From Sphingomonas sp. Leaf357 (GTDB lineage: Bacteria > Pseudomonadota > Alphaproteobacteria > Sphingomonadales > Sphingomonadaceae), in NCBI RefSeq assembly GCF_001423845.1, contig NZ_LMPM01000001.1, positions 1,155,493-1,219,492 on the forward strand: a stretch of 64,000 nucleotides of DNA. The letters are read 5' to 3'. The position numbers were made by a program, and so were the translations under genes. This document shows, piece by piece, positions 1 through 8,777 of this stretch; position 1 is the stretch's first letter, and each line of letters starts with the position of its first letter. The notes beneath the pieces were generated by a model. It worked only from the letters and a program-made list of their open reading frames with translations. It made no database searches and was not told the DNA's origin.

Positions 1-671
1 AACGAGGTCAGCGCGCCGAGCATGGAGACGTCGACCTGCTGGCCGAGGCCGGTGCGGTGCCGTTGCTCGATCGCCGCGAGGATCCCGATCACCCCGAACA
101 CGGGCGCGAGCATGTCGGCGATCGGAATGCCCATGCGGACCGGCGGTTCGCCGGGCCCGCCGCTCGCGTACATCGCGCCGCTCAGCGCCTGCACGATCAC
201 GTCCATCGCCTTCGCGCCGGCATCGACATTCTGGCCGAACCCGCTGAGCGAGCAATAGACGATCCGCGGGTTGATCGCCCGGGCGTCCGCATAGCCGATG
301 CCGAGTCGTTCGGCCGTGCCGCTGCTGAAATTCTCCACCACGATATCGGCGCCGCGCACCAGATCGGCGAAGACCTCCTTCGCACCCGGCTGCTTGAAGT
401 TCAGCGACACGCCGTATTTGCCCCGCGCCCGCGACAGATGCGAGACCGACACGTCGTCGTCGTGCACCTTCTGCACCCCCACGCCGTCCCGTCCGACATA
501 GGGGCTGTTCTCGCGCGCCAGATCGCCGTGCCGCGGATCCTCCACCTTGATCACCTCGGCCCCGAGCCCGGCGAGCAGCAGGGTCGCATAAGGGCCGGCG
601 AGCGCCCGGGTAAGGTCGATGACGCGCAAGCCCTCGAGTGGTCGACCGCAGGCGGACAGGGCGTCGATCAT
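1..671 (-). CDS. CaiB/BaiF family (family III) CoA-transferase, partial
   Basis: About 223 N-terminal residues are visible; the rest lies beyond the left edge (full-length members are about 400 residues). The protein opens with the family's Rossmann-like core (GLRVIDLTRALAGPYAT, then GAEVIKVEDP), followed by VVENFSSG and the segment RMGIPIADM, whose Asp is the likely acyl-transfer nucleophile in family III enzymes. These enzymes move CoA between acids, so the job here is probably to activate an imported acid. The ATG at 671 has a GGAG ribosome site just upstream. The gene is divergent from the TonB-receptor operon, which suggests shared function. The substrate cannot be told from the sequence. 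Confidence 0.88.
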   Translation of the reverse strand, partial: MIDALSACGRPLEGLRVIDLTRALAGPYATLLLAGLGAEVIKVEDPRHGDLARENSPYVGRDGVGVQKVHDDDVSVSHLSRARGKYGVSLNFKQPGAKEVFADLVRGADIVVENFSSGTAERLGIGYADARAINPRIVYCSLSGFGQNVDAGAKAMDVIVQALSGAMYASGGPGEPPVRMGIPIADMLAPVFGVIGILAAIEQRHRTGLGQQVDVSMLGALTS

Positions 672-712
672 TCTCTTCTCCAGCCGATACCGGCAAAATA
701 TGCGTTTCTTAT

Positions 713-731
713 TAGTTGTAATGTTCAACTA
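713..731. promoter_or_regulatory. 19-bp inverted repeat TAGTTG-N7-CAACTA, possible MarR-type operator
   Basis: Perfect 6-bp arms TAGTTG and CAACTA are separated by 7 bp, 42 bp upstream of the CoA-transferase start. Size and GTTG...CAAC core resemble sites bound by MarR-family dimers, and a MarR gene lies at 9906-10391. The link is inference; no second copy was found near the MarR gene. Confidence 0.4.
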
Positions 732-831
732 TTATTTGTGCAGCGTCAAGCCGCTAGATCCGCATCCACTCCGTGAACACCCTGTTGCTGCGGTGCAAAA
801 ACGATTTCTTGGCTGCGCATGGATCAGCCGA

Positions 832-859
832 TTGACAACGAAAGTGGATCATATAAACT
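832..859 (+). promoter_or_regulatory. Sigma-70-like promoter of the TonB/hydrolase/TRAP operon
   Basis: TTGACA (832-837) and TAAACT (854-859) are spaced by 16 bp, about 50 bp before the TonB receptor start. This is a good -35 and a fair -10 element. The -10 overlaps the inverted repeat at 857-877, so repression by steric block is plausible. Confidence 0.45.
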
Positions 860-877
860 GTTATGAACGTAAACAGT
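857..877. promoter_or_regulatory. Inverted repeat ACTGTT-N9-AACAGT overlapping the -10 region
   Basis: Perfect 6-bp arms (857-862 and 872-877) flank a 9-bp spacer. The repeat covers the predicted transcription start of the receptor operon and ends 31 bp before its ATG. It differs from the 713-731 repeat, so two regulators or two site types may act in this intergenic region. Confidence 0.4.
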
Positions 878-908
878 CGGGTCCAAGCCGACGTATCGGC
901 GGGAGAGA

Positions 909-3644
909 ATGATGGGCAATCGTATGCAATCCGAAACACGTCGCCTGTTGCTGGGGGCGGCGCTCGCCGCGTTGAGCGCGGGCAGCGTGCAGGCGCAGAC
1001 CGTTCCGCCGACTCAGGCGCCAGCGTCCGCCGATCCCGTCACCGCCGAGGCCGATCCCGCCGCGACGGCGGCGGCCGCCGATCAGGCCGCGGCCGACGAG
1101 ATCGTCGTCACCGGCAGCCGCATTCGCGGCGTCGCCCCGGTCGGGTCGAGCGTGATCGCGGTCGGCCGTGCCGACTTCAAGGCGACCTCGGCGGTCTCCA
1201 CCGCCGATTTGTTCAAGGATGTGCCGCAGGCGATCAATATCGGCGTCAACGAAACCAATCGCGGCGCACAAGGCGGTGCGGGCAACATCACCTATGTCAA
1301 TTCTGTCAATCTGCGCGGCATCGGGCCGAGCGCGACGCTGACCCTGCTCAACGGGCATCGCCTGCCCGGCAGCGGCACCGGCGGCAATCTTTCCGATACC
1401 TCGATCGTGCCGTTGCTCGCGCTGCAGCGGGTCGAGGTCGTGGCCGATGGCGCATCCGCGATCTACGGGTCGGATGCGGTCGCGGGCGTCGTCAACCTGA
1501 TCCTGCGGCGCGATCTGGACGGAGTGGAGATGAACGCCCGCAACGGCGTGGCTGACAACTACACCACCCGGCAATACGGCATCGCGGTCGGCAAGAAATG
1601 GGCGACCGGCCAGTTGATGCTCACCTACGAACACAGCTACCATTCGGCGCTGAACGGCCTCGACCGCAGCTACATCCGGTCCGACCAGCGCGGCTTCGGC
1701 GGTCCGGATTTCCGCGTCGCCACTTGCAATCCCGGCACGATCACCGCCGGCGGCGTCACCTATGCGATTCCGGCGGGCGGCGTCACGCCGGGTACGGCCG
1801 GCGCGCTGGTGCCGGGCACGATCAACCGCTGCGACATCGGCGCGTTCACCGACGTGATTCCGAAGATCAGCAAGGACGGCGTCGTCGCCACCTTCTCGCA
1901 GGATATCACCTCCGGCATCCGGATCATCGGCGACGCCTTCTGGTACAAGCGCAGCTTCGTGCGCAACGTCGCCGCCACGGCCCAGTCGCTGACCGTGCCG
2001 AGCAGCAACGCCTTCTACGTTCGCCCGCCCGGCACAAACCCGGCGAGCGAGAGCGTGAACTACTTCTTCGGCCAGGAACTGGGCAATACGCTGGCCTTCG
2101 ACGGCGGCTCCGAAACGTATCAGGGCACGATCGGCGTTCAGGTCGATCTGCCGCACGGCTGGAAGGCGGAGGTCAACGGATCGTTCGGCCACAACAAGGA
2201 TTCGGCCTACAATTACGGCGTGAACGCCGCAGCGCTCACCTCGGCCTTGGCCAGCAGCAACCCCTTGACCGCGTTCAACCCGTATGGCGGCGGAAACTCC
2301 GCCGCTGTCTCCAGCGCGATCGGCAATTTCGTCTCGCTCGCCGCGATCGGCCGGACCAAGCAGACGCAGATCCAGGCGAAGCTGGACGGATCGCTGTTCG
2401 CCCTGCCCGGCGGCGACGTCCGGCTCGCGGTGGGCGCGGAATACAATCGGGTCCGCGTCGCCAACGGCAGTTTCACCGGGCCGATCGGATCGTTGACCGG
2501 GACGGTTTTCAACCTCGGCCGCTCGTTCAAATCGGCCTATGGCGAGGTGTTGATCCCGCTGTTCGGCAACGACAATGCGGTGGGCGGCATCCGCAAACTC
2601 GATATCGATATCGCCGGCCGCTACGACAGTTACAGCGATGTCGGCGACACGTGGAATCCGAAGATCGGCGTGAACTATTCGCCGGTCGACGGGCTGATGC
2701 TGCGCGGCAGTTACGGCACGTCGTTCCGCGCGCCGAACCTCGGGTCTCTGGTGTCGAGCAACCCGTCGCTCACGGTGCAGAATTTCCCCGATCCGCTGTC
2801 CGCCACCGGGTTCACGCAGGGCTATGCCTGGACCGAGGGCAATCTCGACCTTAAGCCGGAAACGGCGACAACCTGGTCGCTGGGGGCGGATCTCACACCG
2901 CGCGCGCTGCCGGGCTTCTCGCTGACGCTCAGCTATTTCAACGTAAAGTATGAGGGGCAGATCTCGTCGCTGCTCGGCGACCTGTCGGTGTTGCAGCGCT
3001 CGGCGCTGTTCAGCAGCTTCATCATTCGCAATCCGACCGCCGCGTTCGTCGAATCGCTGACGTCGCGATTGCCGATCCGCGGCGTCGCGCTCGCCAACCC
3101 CGCCGTGATCGTCGATGCGCGACCGGCCAATCTGGGCATCACCCAGACCGACGGTATCGATTTCTCGGCCCGGTACCGGTTCGATACGGAGCGGGCCGGC
3201 ACGTTCCAGATCGGCGCGAACGGAATCTACTACACGACCTACAAGGTCGCGCAGACCGCCACCGCGCCGGTGCTGGAGCGGCTCGGCTTCATCAACTATC
3301 CGGTCAAATACCGCGTCCGCGGCAATCTCGGCTGGTCGAAGGACGGCTTTGCGGTCAACACGTTCGCCAATTACGTGCCGTCCTACCGCAACGACACGAT
3401 CACGCCGGTGCAGAGGATCAAGAGCTGGACCACGATCGACCTGGACCTGTCCTACACGATCAAGAACACCAACTTCCCCGGCCTGGACACGGCCACGTTC
3501 AACGTGAATGCGACCAACCTGTTCGATCGCGATCCGCCTTATGACGCGCTCGCGCCCAGCGCGAACCAGAGCGGCGGGTTCGACGTGCAGAACGCAAACC
3601 CGCTCGGGCGGCTGATCACGGTGGGTGTCACGCTGAAGTTCTGA
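909..3644 (+). CDS. TonB-dependent outer-membrane receptor
   Basis: The protein has 911 residues, the usual size for the family. A signal peptide (residues 1-29, cleaved near VQA) leads to an Ala/Pro-rich spacer, a TonB-box-like segment DEIVVTG (about 63-69), the plug domain, and a 22-strand-type barrel ending in GVTLKF with a terminal Phe. It imports a bulky ligand across the outer membrane using TonB energy. ATG ATG at 909/912 both follow a GGGAGAG ribosome site; 909 is used here. It is the first gene of a rightward series with two exported hydrolases and a TRAP transporter, which points to a nutrient rather than a siderophore. The ligand is unknown. Confidence 0.93.
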   Translation: MMGNRMQSETRRLLLGAALAALSAGSVQAQTVPPTQAPASADPVTAEADPAATAAAADQAAADEIVVTGSRIRGVAPVGSSVIAVGRADFKATSAVSTADLFKDVPQAINIGVNETNRGAQGGAGNITYVNSVNLRGIGPSATLTLLNGHRLPGSGTGGNLSDTSIVPLLALQRVEVVADGASAIYGSDAVAGVVNLILRRDLDGVEMNARNGVADNYTTRQYGIAVGKKWATGQLMLTYEHSYHSALNGLDRSYIRSDQRGFGGPDFRVATCNPGTITAGGVTYAIPAGGVTPGTAGALVPGTINRCDIGAFTDVIPKISKDGVVATFSQDITSGIRIIGDAFWYKRSFVRNVAATAQSLTVPSSNAFYVRPPGTNPASESVNYFFGQELGNTLAFDGGSETYQGTIGVQVDLPHGWKAEVNGSFGHNKDSAYNYGVNAAALTSALASSNPLTAFNPYGGGNSAAVSSAIGNFVSLAAIGRTKQTQIQAKLDGSLFALPGGDVRLAVGAEYNRVRVANGSFTGPIGSLTGTVFNLGRSFKSAYGEVLIPLFGNDNAVGGIRKLDIDIAGRYDSYSDVGDTWNPKIGVNYSPVDGLMLRGSYGTSFRAPNLGSLVSSNPSLTVQNFPDPLSATGFTQGYAWTEGNLDLKPETATTWSLGADLTPRALPGFSLTLSYFNVKYEGQISSLLGDLSVLQRSALFSSFIIRNPTAAFVESLTSRLPIRGVALANPAVIVDARPANLGITQTDGIDFSARYRFDTERAGTFQIGANGIYYTTYKVAQTATAPVLERLGFINYPVKYRVRGNLGWSKDGFAVNTFANYVPSYRNDTITPVQRIKSWTTIDLDLSYTIKNTNFPGLDTATFNVNATNLFDRDPPYDALAPSANQSGGFDVQNANPLGRLITVGVTLKF

Positions 3645-3671
3645 AGCTCCAGGCATTTCGGGAGACGCGCA

Positions 3672-5528
3672 ATGAAGCGGCTGTATTTCGCGACGATCGT
3701 GCTGCTGGCCGTGCCGAGCATGGCGGAGGCCGGCCCGAAACGCTCGTCTCCCGGCGTGTACGAAGGCTATGGCACGGAACGGTATCAGGGCGTCGTGCGC
3801 ACGACCGAGCTGGTGCCGGTGCGCGACGGCGTGCGGCTGGCGGTCAGCGTCTATCGGCCGGCGGTGAACGGCATGGCGGTGACCGATCCGCTGCCGGTCC
3901 TGTTCAGTTTCACGCCCTACCTCGCCCGGCGCATCGATGCGGCGGGCAAGGCGGTCGACACGCTGGCGACGCCCAATCCGCGTAACCGGCCGTTCGTGGA
4001 GATGGCGCGCTACGGCTATGTCGTCGCGGTCGCCGACGTCCGCGGCAAGGGATCCTCGTTCGGGGTCCGTTCGGGCTATGCCGACCAGCATGAGGGTGAG
4101 GACGGGCGCGATCTGGTCGAATGGCTCGCCGCGCAGCCCTGGGCCAATGCCAGGGTCGGCATGTTCGGATGCTCCTATGTCGGGGGCACGCAATGGGCCA
4201 CCGCGCGCAACGTGCCTCCGCATCTGCGCGCGATCTTCCCGCAGGCGGCGCAGTTCGACAGCTATCGCAACGTCCGGCGCGGTGGCATTTCCGGCCAGTT
4301 CAACACCCGGCCGCAAAGCGTGGACGAGGACCTGCCGACCGCACCCGTCGATGCCGATCGCGACGGGACGTTTAAACAGGCGGCGCTCGCCCAGCATGCG
4401 GCGAACGGGCAGATGTCGGATCTGGTCGCCGAGCTCGCCTATCGAGACGATCGGACCAAAGCCGGGGATATCCAATACTGGCCGCTCTCCTCGCCCTATC
4501 CCAAGATCGCGGAGATGCGGGCGGCGGGCATCTCGGTCTATGCCTGGGGCAATTGGATGGACGAGCCCGCCGACCAGGCGATGATCGCCTATCGGAACAT
4601 GGCCGGCGGGCGCGGTCTGACCAAGCTCATCATGGGGCCGGGCGGGCATTGCGACGTCGATACGATCGACAGTTTCGCCGAACATCTGCGCTACTTCGAT
4701 CATGTGCTGAAGGGGGTCGACAACGGCATCGATCGCGAGCCGCCGATCTGGTTCAAGACGATCGGGCTGCCGGCGGACGGCGCATGGCGTTTCGCGCGCC
4801 GCCTGCCGCTGGCGGAGGATCCGCCGCGCCGGCTCTATCTCTCGCCGGGCGGTATGCTGGTCGCCGATCGGCCGCGCCGGGCGACGAAGGATCGCTACGC
4901 CGTGACCTACCGGGTCGGCTGCGCCCCGCCGGCGTGGAGCGTGCCCCGGCCGACCGCGACCGACCTCGCGGTGAAGCCGGTGCCCGGCGCCCTGCCGCAG
5001 CCGGGCCTGTGGGCCTGTGTCGATCCCGCCGCCGCGAAACCCTATGTCACCGCGCCGATGACGGCGGACATGTGGCTGTCGGGTTTTTCCGTCGTGCGCC
5101 TGGCGCTCGCCAGCTCGACCCCCGAGGCCTATCTCTTCGGATATCTCGAGGATGTCGCGCCGGACGGCACGTCGATCCTGGTCGCGCATGGCCGGCTGCT
5201 CGCGTCGCAGCGCAAGGAAGGTGCGCCGCCCTACGACAATTTCGGCTTGCCCTGGCACACCGGCCTGCGCGCCGATGCCCGGCCGATGGTGCCGGGCAAG
5301 ACCGCCGATCTGGCGTTCGACCTGAGCCCGACCTCGCGCATCATCGCCGCCGGGCATCGCCTGCGTCTCTCCTTCACCGGCGCCGACCAGCGGCAGCGCA
5401 ATCTGGCGGAGCTCAGGACCGATCCGGCACCCGTCTGGGATATCACGACTGGCGGAGCCTCGGCCTCGTCGGTCGAACTGACGTTGCTGCCGGTCGATCG
5501 TCTGCCGAAAAAGGATCCTGCGTCATGA
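3672..5528 (+). CDS. CocE/NonD-type alpha/beta hydrolase (X-Pro dipeptidyl-peptidase S15 fold), exported
   Basis: The 618 residues begin with a signal peptide (MKRLYFATIVLLAVPSMAEA), so the enzyme probably works in the periplasm. The fold has an S15 catalytic domain with nucleophile Ser168 in GCSYVGG, a candidate Asp in the GNWMDEPADQ segment and a His in MGPGGHCD, then a C-terminal jelly-roll domain (about 370-610) typical of cocaine esterase and X-prolyl peptidases. Members cleave esters or acyl-amide bonds. It lies 27 bp after the TonB receptor and overlaps the next hydrolase by 4 bp (ATGA), so the two hydrolases are translationally coupled. The exact substrate is unknown. Confidence 0.9.
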   Translation: MKRLYFATIVLLAVPSMAEAGPKRSSPGVYEGYGTERYQGVVRTTELVPVRDGVRLAVSVYRPAVNGMAVTDPLPVLFSFTPYLARRIDAAGKAVDTLATPNPRNRPFVEMARYGYVVAVADVRGKGSSFGVRSGYADQHEGEDGRDLVEWLAAQPWANARVGMFGCSYVGGTQWATARNVPPHLRAIFPQAAQFDSYRNVRRGGISGQFNTRPQSVDEDLPTAPVDADRDGTFKQAALAQHAANGQMSDLVAELAYRDDRTKAGDIQYWPLSSPYPKIAEMRAAGISVYAWGNWMDEPADQAMIAYRNMAGGRGLTKLIMGPGGHCDVDTIDSFAEHLRYFDHVLKGVDNGIDREPPIWFKTIGLPADGAWRFARRLPLAEDPPRRLYLSPGGMLVADRPRRATKDRYAVTYRVGCAPPAWSVPRPTATDLAVKPVPGALPQPGLWACVDPAAAKPYVTAPMTADMWLSGFSVVRLALASSTPEAYLFGYLEDVAPDGTSILVAHGRLLASQRKEGAPPYDNFGLPWHTGLRADARPMVPGKTADLAFDLSPTSRIIAAGHRLRLSFTGADQRQRNLAELRTDPAPVWDITTGGASASSVELTLLPVDRLPKKDPAS

Positions 5529-6952
5529 TGCCGAACACCAACCGTCGCCAGGCGCTGGCTCTCGGGGTCGCCGCCGGGGCCGGTGCCTTGCTGCCCGGCA
5601 TCGCCCGCGCGGCGACGCGGGCGATGCCCAGGTTGCGCGCTTTGCCCGAGGCCGGAAAATACGGCGTGCTGGTTTGGGACGTCGGCGGCCTCGGCTATGT
5701 CGCCGAGGAATATGTGATGTCGGGGCAGGCCGACGTGCTGCAATCGGTATCGATGGCGGATGCGGTCGACATGTCGAAGCGCGACGGCGCGGCGGATTTC
5801 GCCAATCGCGATTTCACCCGCAAGGTGGTGAGCGCCAACCAGCCTTATGCGACCCGTGTCCTCGTCTATCGCCCGGCGGACTGGAAGGCGTTCAGCGGCA
5901 ACGTGGTGATCGAGGTGCTGCACCCCGGCGGCGGCGGGCGGAGCATCGTCTGGGGCCATAGCCACGAAATGCTCGCCCGGCGCGGCGACGCCTATATCGG
6001 CGTGCAGCCACCGCTCACGCTGCCCGGCCTCCTGCAGGTCGCGCCGAAACGTTACGAAGGCGTAACGTCCGTTCATCCGACGCAATTGTGGGATGCGGTC
6101 ATCGATGCCGCCACGCTGTCGCGCGCGCCCGGCGGGCTGCTGCCCGGCGGCCGCGTCCGCCGCCAGGTGCTCACCGGCTATTCCTATACCGGCGTCGTCT
6201 GCGCCAACTTTGCCAACTTCCACCACGACCGCGCCCGATCCGCAAACGGCCGCCCGTTGATCGACGGGTACCTGCCGATGGCCTGCGCCACCTTCGTGCA
6301 GCCGCTCGACGTGCCGGTGATGCGACTCAATACGCAGAGCGAGTTCAACGGTACCGGCGGCATCGCCGCCCGCACCCCGGATCGTGACGATATGGCCGGG
6401 CGCGCGCGGCATTACGAACTCGCCGGTGCCTCGCACGTGACGATCGAGCGTCCACTGACCCGTGCCAAGCCGCCGACGATCACCGTGCCCGAGGCGGCGG
6501 GCTTGCCCAAATTCTCGCCTGCGGCCTGCTATGCCGGGTTTCCGGCCGGATCGTCGCAAAACGATTATCCGGTGCATCTGGTGGTGGATGCGATGCTCGC
6601 TAACATGTTCGACTGGATCGAAAAGGGCGTGGCTCCGCCCCGTGCGCCGCTGATCGCCACCGATGCCGCCGGCGCGACATTGCTCGATCCCGACGGCAAC
6701 GCGATCGGCGGCCTGCGGCTGCCGCCGGTTTCCGTGCCGGCCGCCGCCTACGGCGTCGGCACCGGGCAATGCCGCAATTTCGGCTATACCTCGCCCTTCA
6801 CCGAACAACGCAAACGCGCCTTGCACGGCGATCATGCCGCCTATGTCGCCAAGGTCCGGAGCGCCGCCGAACGGCTGGTCGCCGAACGCTGGCTGTTGCC
6901 CGAGGCGGTCGCGGTATTGGCGGCATCCGCACAGGCGAGCAAAAGCTTCTGA
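5525..6952 (+). CDS. Alpha/beta hydrolase domain protein (PF20091-like), Tat-exported
   Basis: The 475-residue protein starts with a twin-arginine type leader (RRQALALGVAAGAGALLPG), so it should be exported folded. A likely catalytic Ser220 sits in LTGYSYTG, with a candidate His in GASHVTIE. The sequence resembles the large uncharacterised hydrolase family with a LHPGGGG-type oxyanion segment (here VLHPGGGGRSIVWGH). The start at 5525 overlaps the previous stop by 4 bp and its own stop overlaps the TRAP gene by 1 bp. Together with the CocE-type enzyme it suggests two-step periplasmic processing of one substrate. Family assignment is from memory of motif and size. Confidence 0.8.
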   Translation: MMPNTNRRQALALGVAAGAGALLPGIARAATRAMPRLRALPEAGKYGVLVWDVGGLGYVAEEYVMSGQADVLQSVSMADAVDMSKRDGAADFANRDFTRKVVSANQPYATRVLVYRPADWKAFSGNVVIEVLHPGGGGRSIVWGHSHEMLARRGDAYIGVQPPLTLPGLLQVAPKRYEGVTSVHPTQLWDAVIDAATLSRAPGGLLPGGRVRRQVLTGYSYTGVVCANFANFHHDRARSANGRPLIDGYLPMACATFVQPLDVPVMRLNTQSEFNGTGGIAARTPDRDDMAGRARHYELAGASHVTIERPLTRAKPPTITVPEAAGLPKFSPAACYAGFPAGSSQNDYPVHLVVDAMLANMFDWIEKGVAPPRAPLIATDAAGATLLDPDGNAIGGLRLPPVSVPAAAYGVGTGQCRNFGYTSPFTEQRKRALHGDHAAYVAKVRSAAERLVAERWLLPEAVAVLAASAQASKSF

Positions 6953-7476
6953 TGGCACGCATCGCCGTCGAACCCCTCGCCGATCTCGTGGACGATCCCC
7001 GCCCGCTGGAGGAGCCGCGATCCCTGCTTGGCAGGATCGTGTTCGTCACCGGTTCGGTCGCCTTGCTCGTGGCGATGTCGAGCGACGCGATCGCCGTTGC
7101 AGGACGGCACATCGGCATACCGCTCCTCGGATCGATCGAGGTGGTTCAGGCGGCGGCGAGCGTCACGGGGGCGTCGGCGATCGTCGGTGCGACCCTGGTC
7201 GGGGCGCATGCGTCGATCCATATCGTCACCGATCGGGTGGCACCGCCGATGCGTCGGCTGCTGTCGATCTCCGCCAACACGCTGGCGGCCCTCTTCTTCG
7301 CGATCCTGACCCTCGGCTGTGGCTGGGTGGCGTGGGATCTGCACGCCGGGCAGGAACAGTCGGAATTGCTCGCGCTCCCGATCCTGCCGCTCCGCATCTT
7401 CGCCACCGCGGCGTTCGGTGCGGCCGCCGCGATCTTCCTGGTGCGGCTCGCGGGTGCGATCCGGGGTCGCGCATGA
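6952..7476 (+). CDS. TRAP transporter small permease (DctQ type)
   Basis: The 174 residues contain four hydrophobic segments (about 25-45, 60-80, 100-122, 140-162) with short loops, as in DctQ subunits. The start at 6952 shares one base with the upstream stop (TGATG) and the stop overlaps the DctM start by 4 bp. DctQ pairs with DctM to form the sodium- or proton-driven importer of C4-dicarboxylates, aromatic acids or similar carboxylates. A long in-frame upstream extension was dropped because it would overlap the hydrolase gene. Confidence 0.88.
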   Translation: MARIAVEPLADLVDDPRPLEEPRSLLGRIVFVTGSVALLVAMSSDAIAVAGRHIGIPLLGSIEVVQAAASVTGASAIVGATLVGAHASIHIVTDRVAPPMRRLLSISANTLAALFFAILTLGCGWVAWDLHAGQEQSELLALPILPLRIFATAAFGAAAAIFLVRLAGAIRGRA

Positions 7477-8777
7477 GCCCCGAATCGATCGGCATCGTCG
7501 CGATCGTCGCGTTGCTGGCCCTGCTGGCGACCGGCATTCCAATCGCCGCCGCGCTCGGTCTGGTCGGCGTGCTGGGCCTGGCGGCGATCGCCTCGCCCGA
7601 GGCCGGCGTGATCAAGGCCGGCGTCGTCGCCTGGGAAACGATCTCGCGCTACGAACTGGGCGTCCTGCCGCTGTTCCTGCTGATGGCGCATCTGTGTTTC
7701 GCGGCCGGGGCCAGCCGCGACTTCTTCGACGCCGCCGCCCGGCTGTTCGGGCATCGGCGCGGCGGGCTGGCGATCGCGTCGATCGCGGGCTGCGGTGGTT
7801 TCGGCGCGATCAGCGGATCCAGTCTGGCGACGGCGGCGACGGTGGGGCTGGTGGCGTTGCCCGAGATGCGCAAACGCAATTACGCCCCGTCGCTGTCGAC
7901 CGGAGCGATCGCGGCCGGAGGAACGCTTGGCGCGCTCGTCCCGCCCAGCGGCATGCTCATCGTCTATGGCATCATCGCCGAGCAGCCGATCAGCAAATTG
8001 TTCACCGGCGCGCTGATCCCGGTCGCAACCCAGGCTTTGTTCTACATCGCCACGATCGTCATCCTGTGCCGGCTCGATCCGGCGCTGGGGCCGGTGACGC
8101 CCAAGGCGAGCTGGGGCGAGCGTTGGGCGGCGATCCGCCGCGTCGCCGATGTGTCCCTGCTGATCGTGATCGTCATCGGCGGGCTTTCGGTCGGCTGGTT
8201 CACGCCGACCGAAGCGGCCTCGGTCGGATCGGTCTTGGCGCTATTGCTCTGCCTGAAACGCGGGCGGCTGAGCCGGGCGAACCTGACCCACGCGTTGCGC
8301 GAAACGCTCAGGACGTCCGGACTGATCTACGCGATCATCATCGGCGCGGTCATCTTCAGCGTGTTCCTCGGCGCGACCGGCATCGCGCGGCATCTGACCG
8401 ACCTCGTCATCGCGACGAACCTCGGCGCGACCGGGGCGGCGATCCTCATCGTGATCGTATTGCTGCTGCTGGGGTCGCTGCTGGACGGCATGGCCTTGAT
8501 GTTGCTGACCGTCCCGATCTTCCTGCCGATGATGGCGGGGCTGGGCCTCAGCCCGATCTGGTTCGGGATTTTCGTCGTCCGCACGATCGAGCTCGGTCTT
8601 GTCCATCCGCCGCTCGGCATGAGCGTCTACATCATCCAGGGGATCGCCAAGGATGTGCCGCTCGGCACGATCTTCCGCGGCGTGATGCCGTTTCTGCTGT
8701 CCGATTTCCTGCACATCGCGCTGCTGATCGCGGTGCCGGCGACGGTCATGTGGCTTCCCGGGATGCTCGCCCGATGA
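7473..8777 (+). CDS. TRAP transporter large permease (DctM type)
   Basis: The protein has 434 residues and about 12 membrane segments, the normal DctM length. Typical family stretches are visible: LPLFLLMAHLCFAAG near the start, then GGFGAISGSSLATAATVG, GGTLGALVPPSGMLIVYG and the TPTEAASVG loop. It is the transport channel of the TRAP system and sits between the small permease and the binding protein, overlapping each by 4 bp. Confidence 0.95.
   Translation: MSPESIGIVAIVALLALLATGIPIAAALGLVGVLGLAAIASPEAGVIKAGVVAWETISRYELGVLPLFLLMAHLCFAAGASRDFFDAAARLFGHRRGGLAIASIAGCGGFGAISGSSLATAATVGLVALPEMRKRNYAPSLSTGAIAAGGTLGALVPPSGMLIVYGIIAEQPISKLFTGALIPVATQALFYIATIVILCRLDPALGPVTPKASWGERWAAIRRVADVSLLIVIVIGGLSVGWFTPTEAASVGSVLALLLCLKRGRLSRANLTHALRETLRTSGLIYAIIIGAVIFSVFLGATGIARHLTDLVIATNLGATGAAILIVIVLLLLGSLLDGMALMLLTVPIFLPMMAGLGLSPIWFGIFVVRTIELGLVHPPLGMSVYIIQGIAKDVPLGTIFRGVMPFLLSDFLHIALLIAVPATVMWLPGMLAR

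Noticed and set aside
861..5357. Long antisense open frame over the TonB receptor and CocE genes
   Set aside because: GC-rich shadow with Arg/Asp/His-rich composition and no domain; the sense genes have clear motifs and signals.
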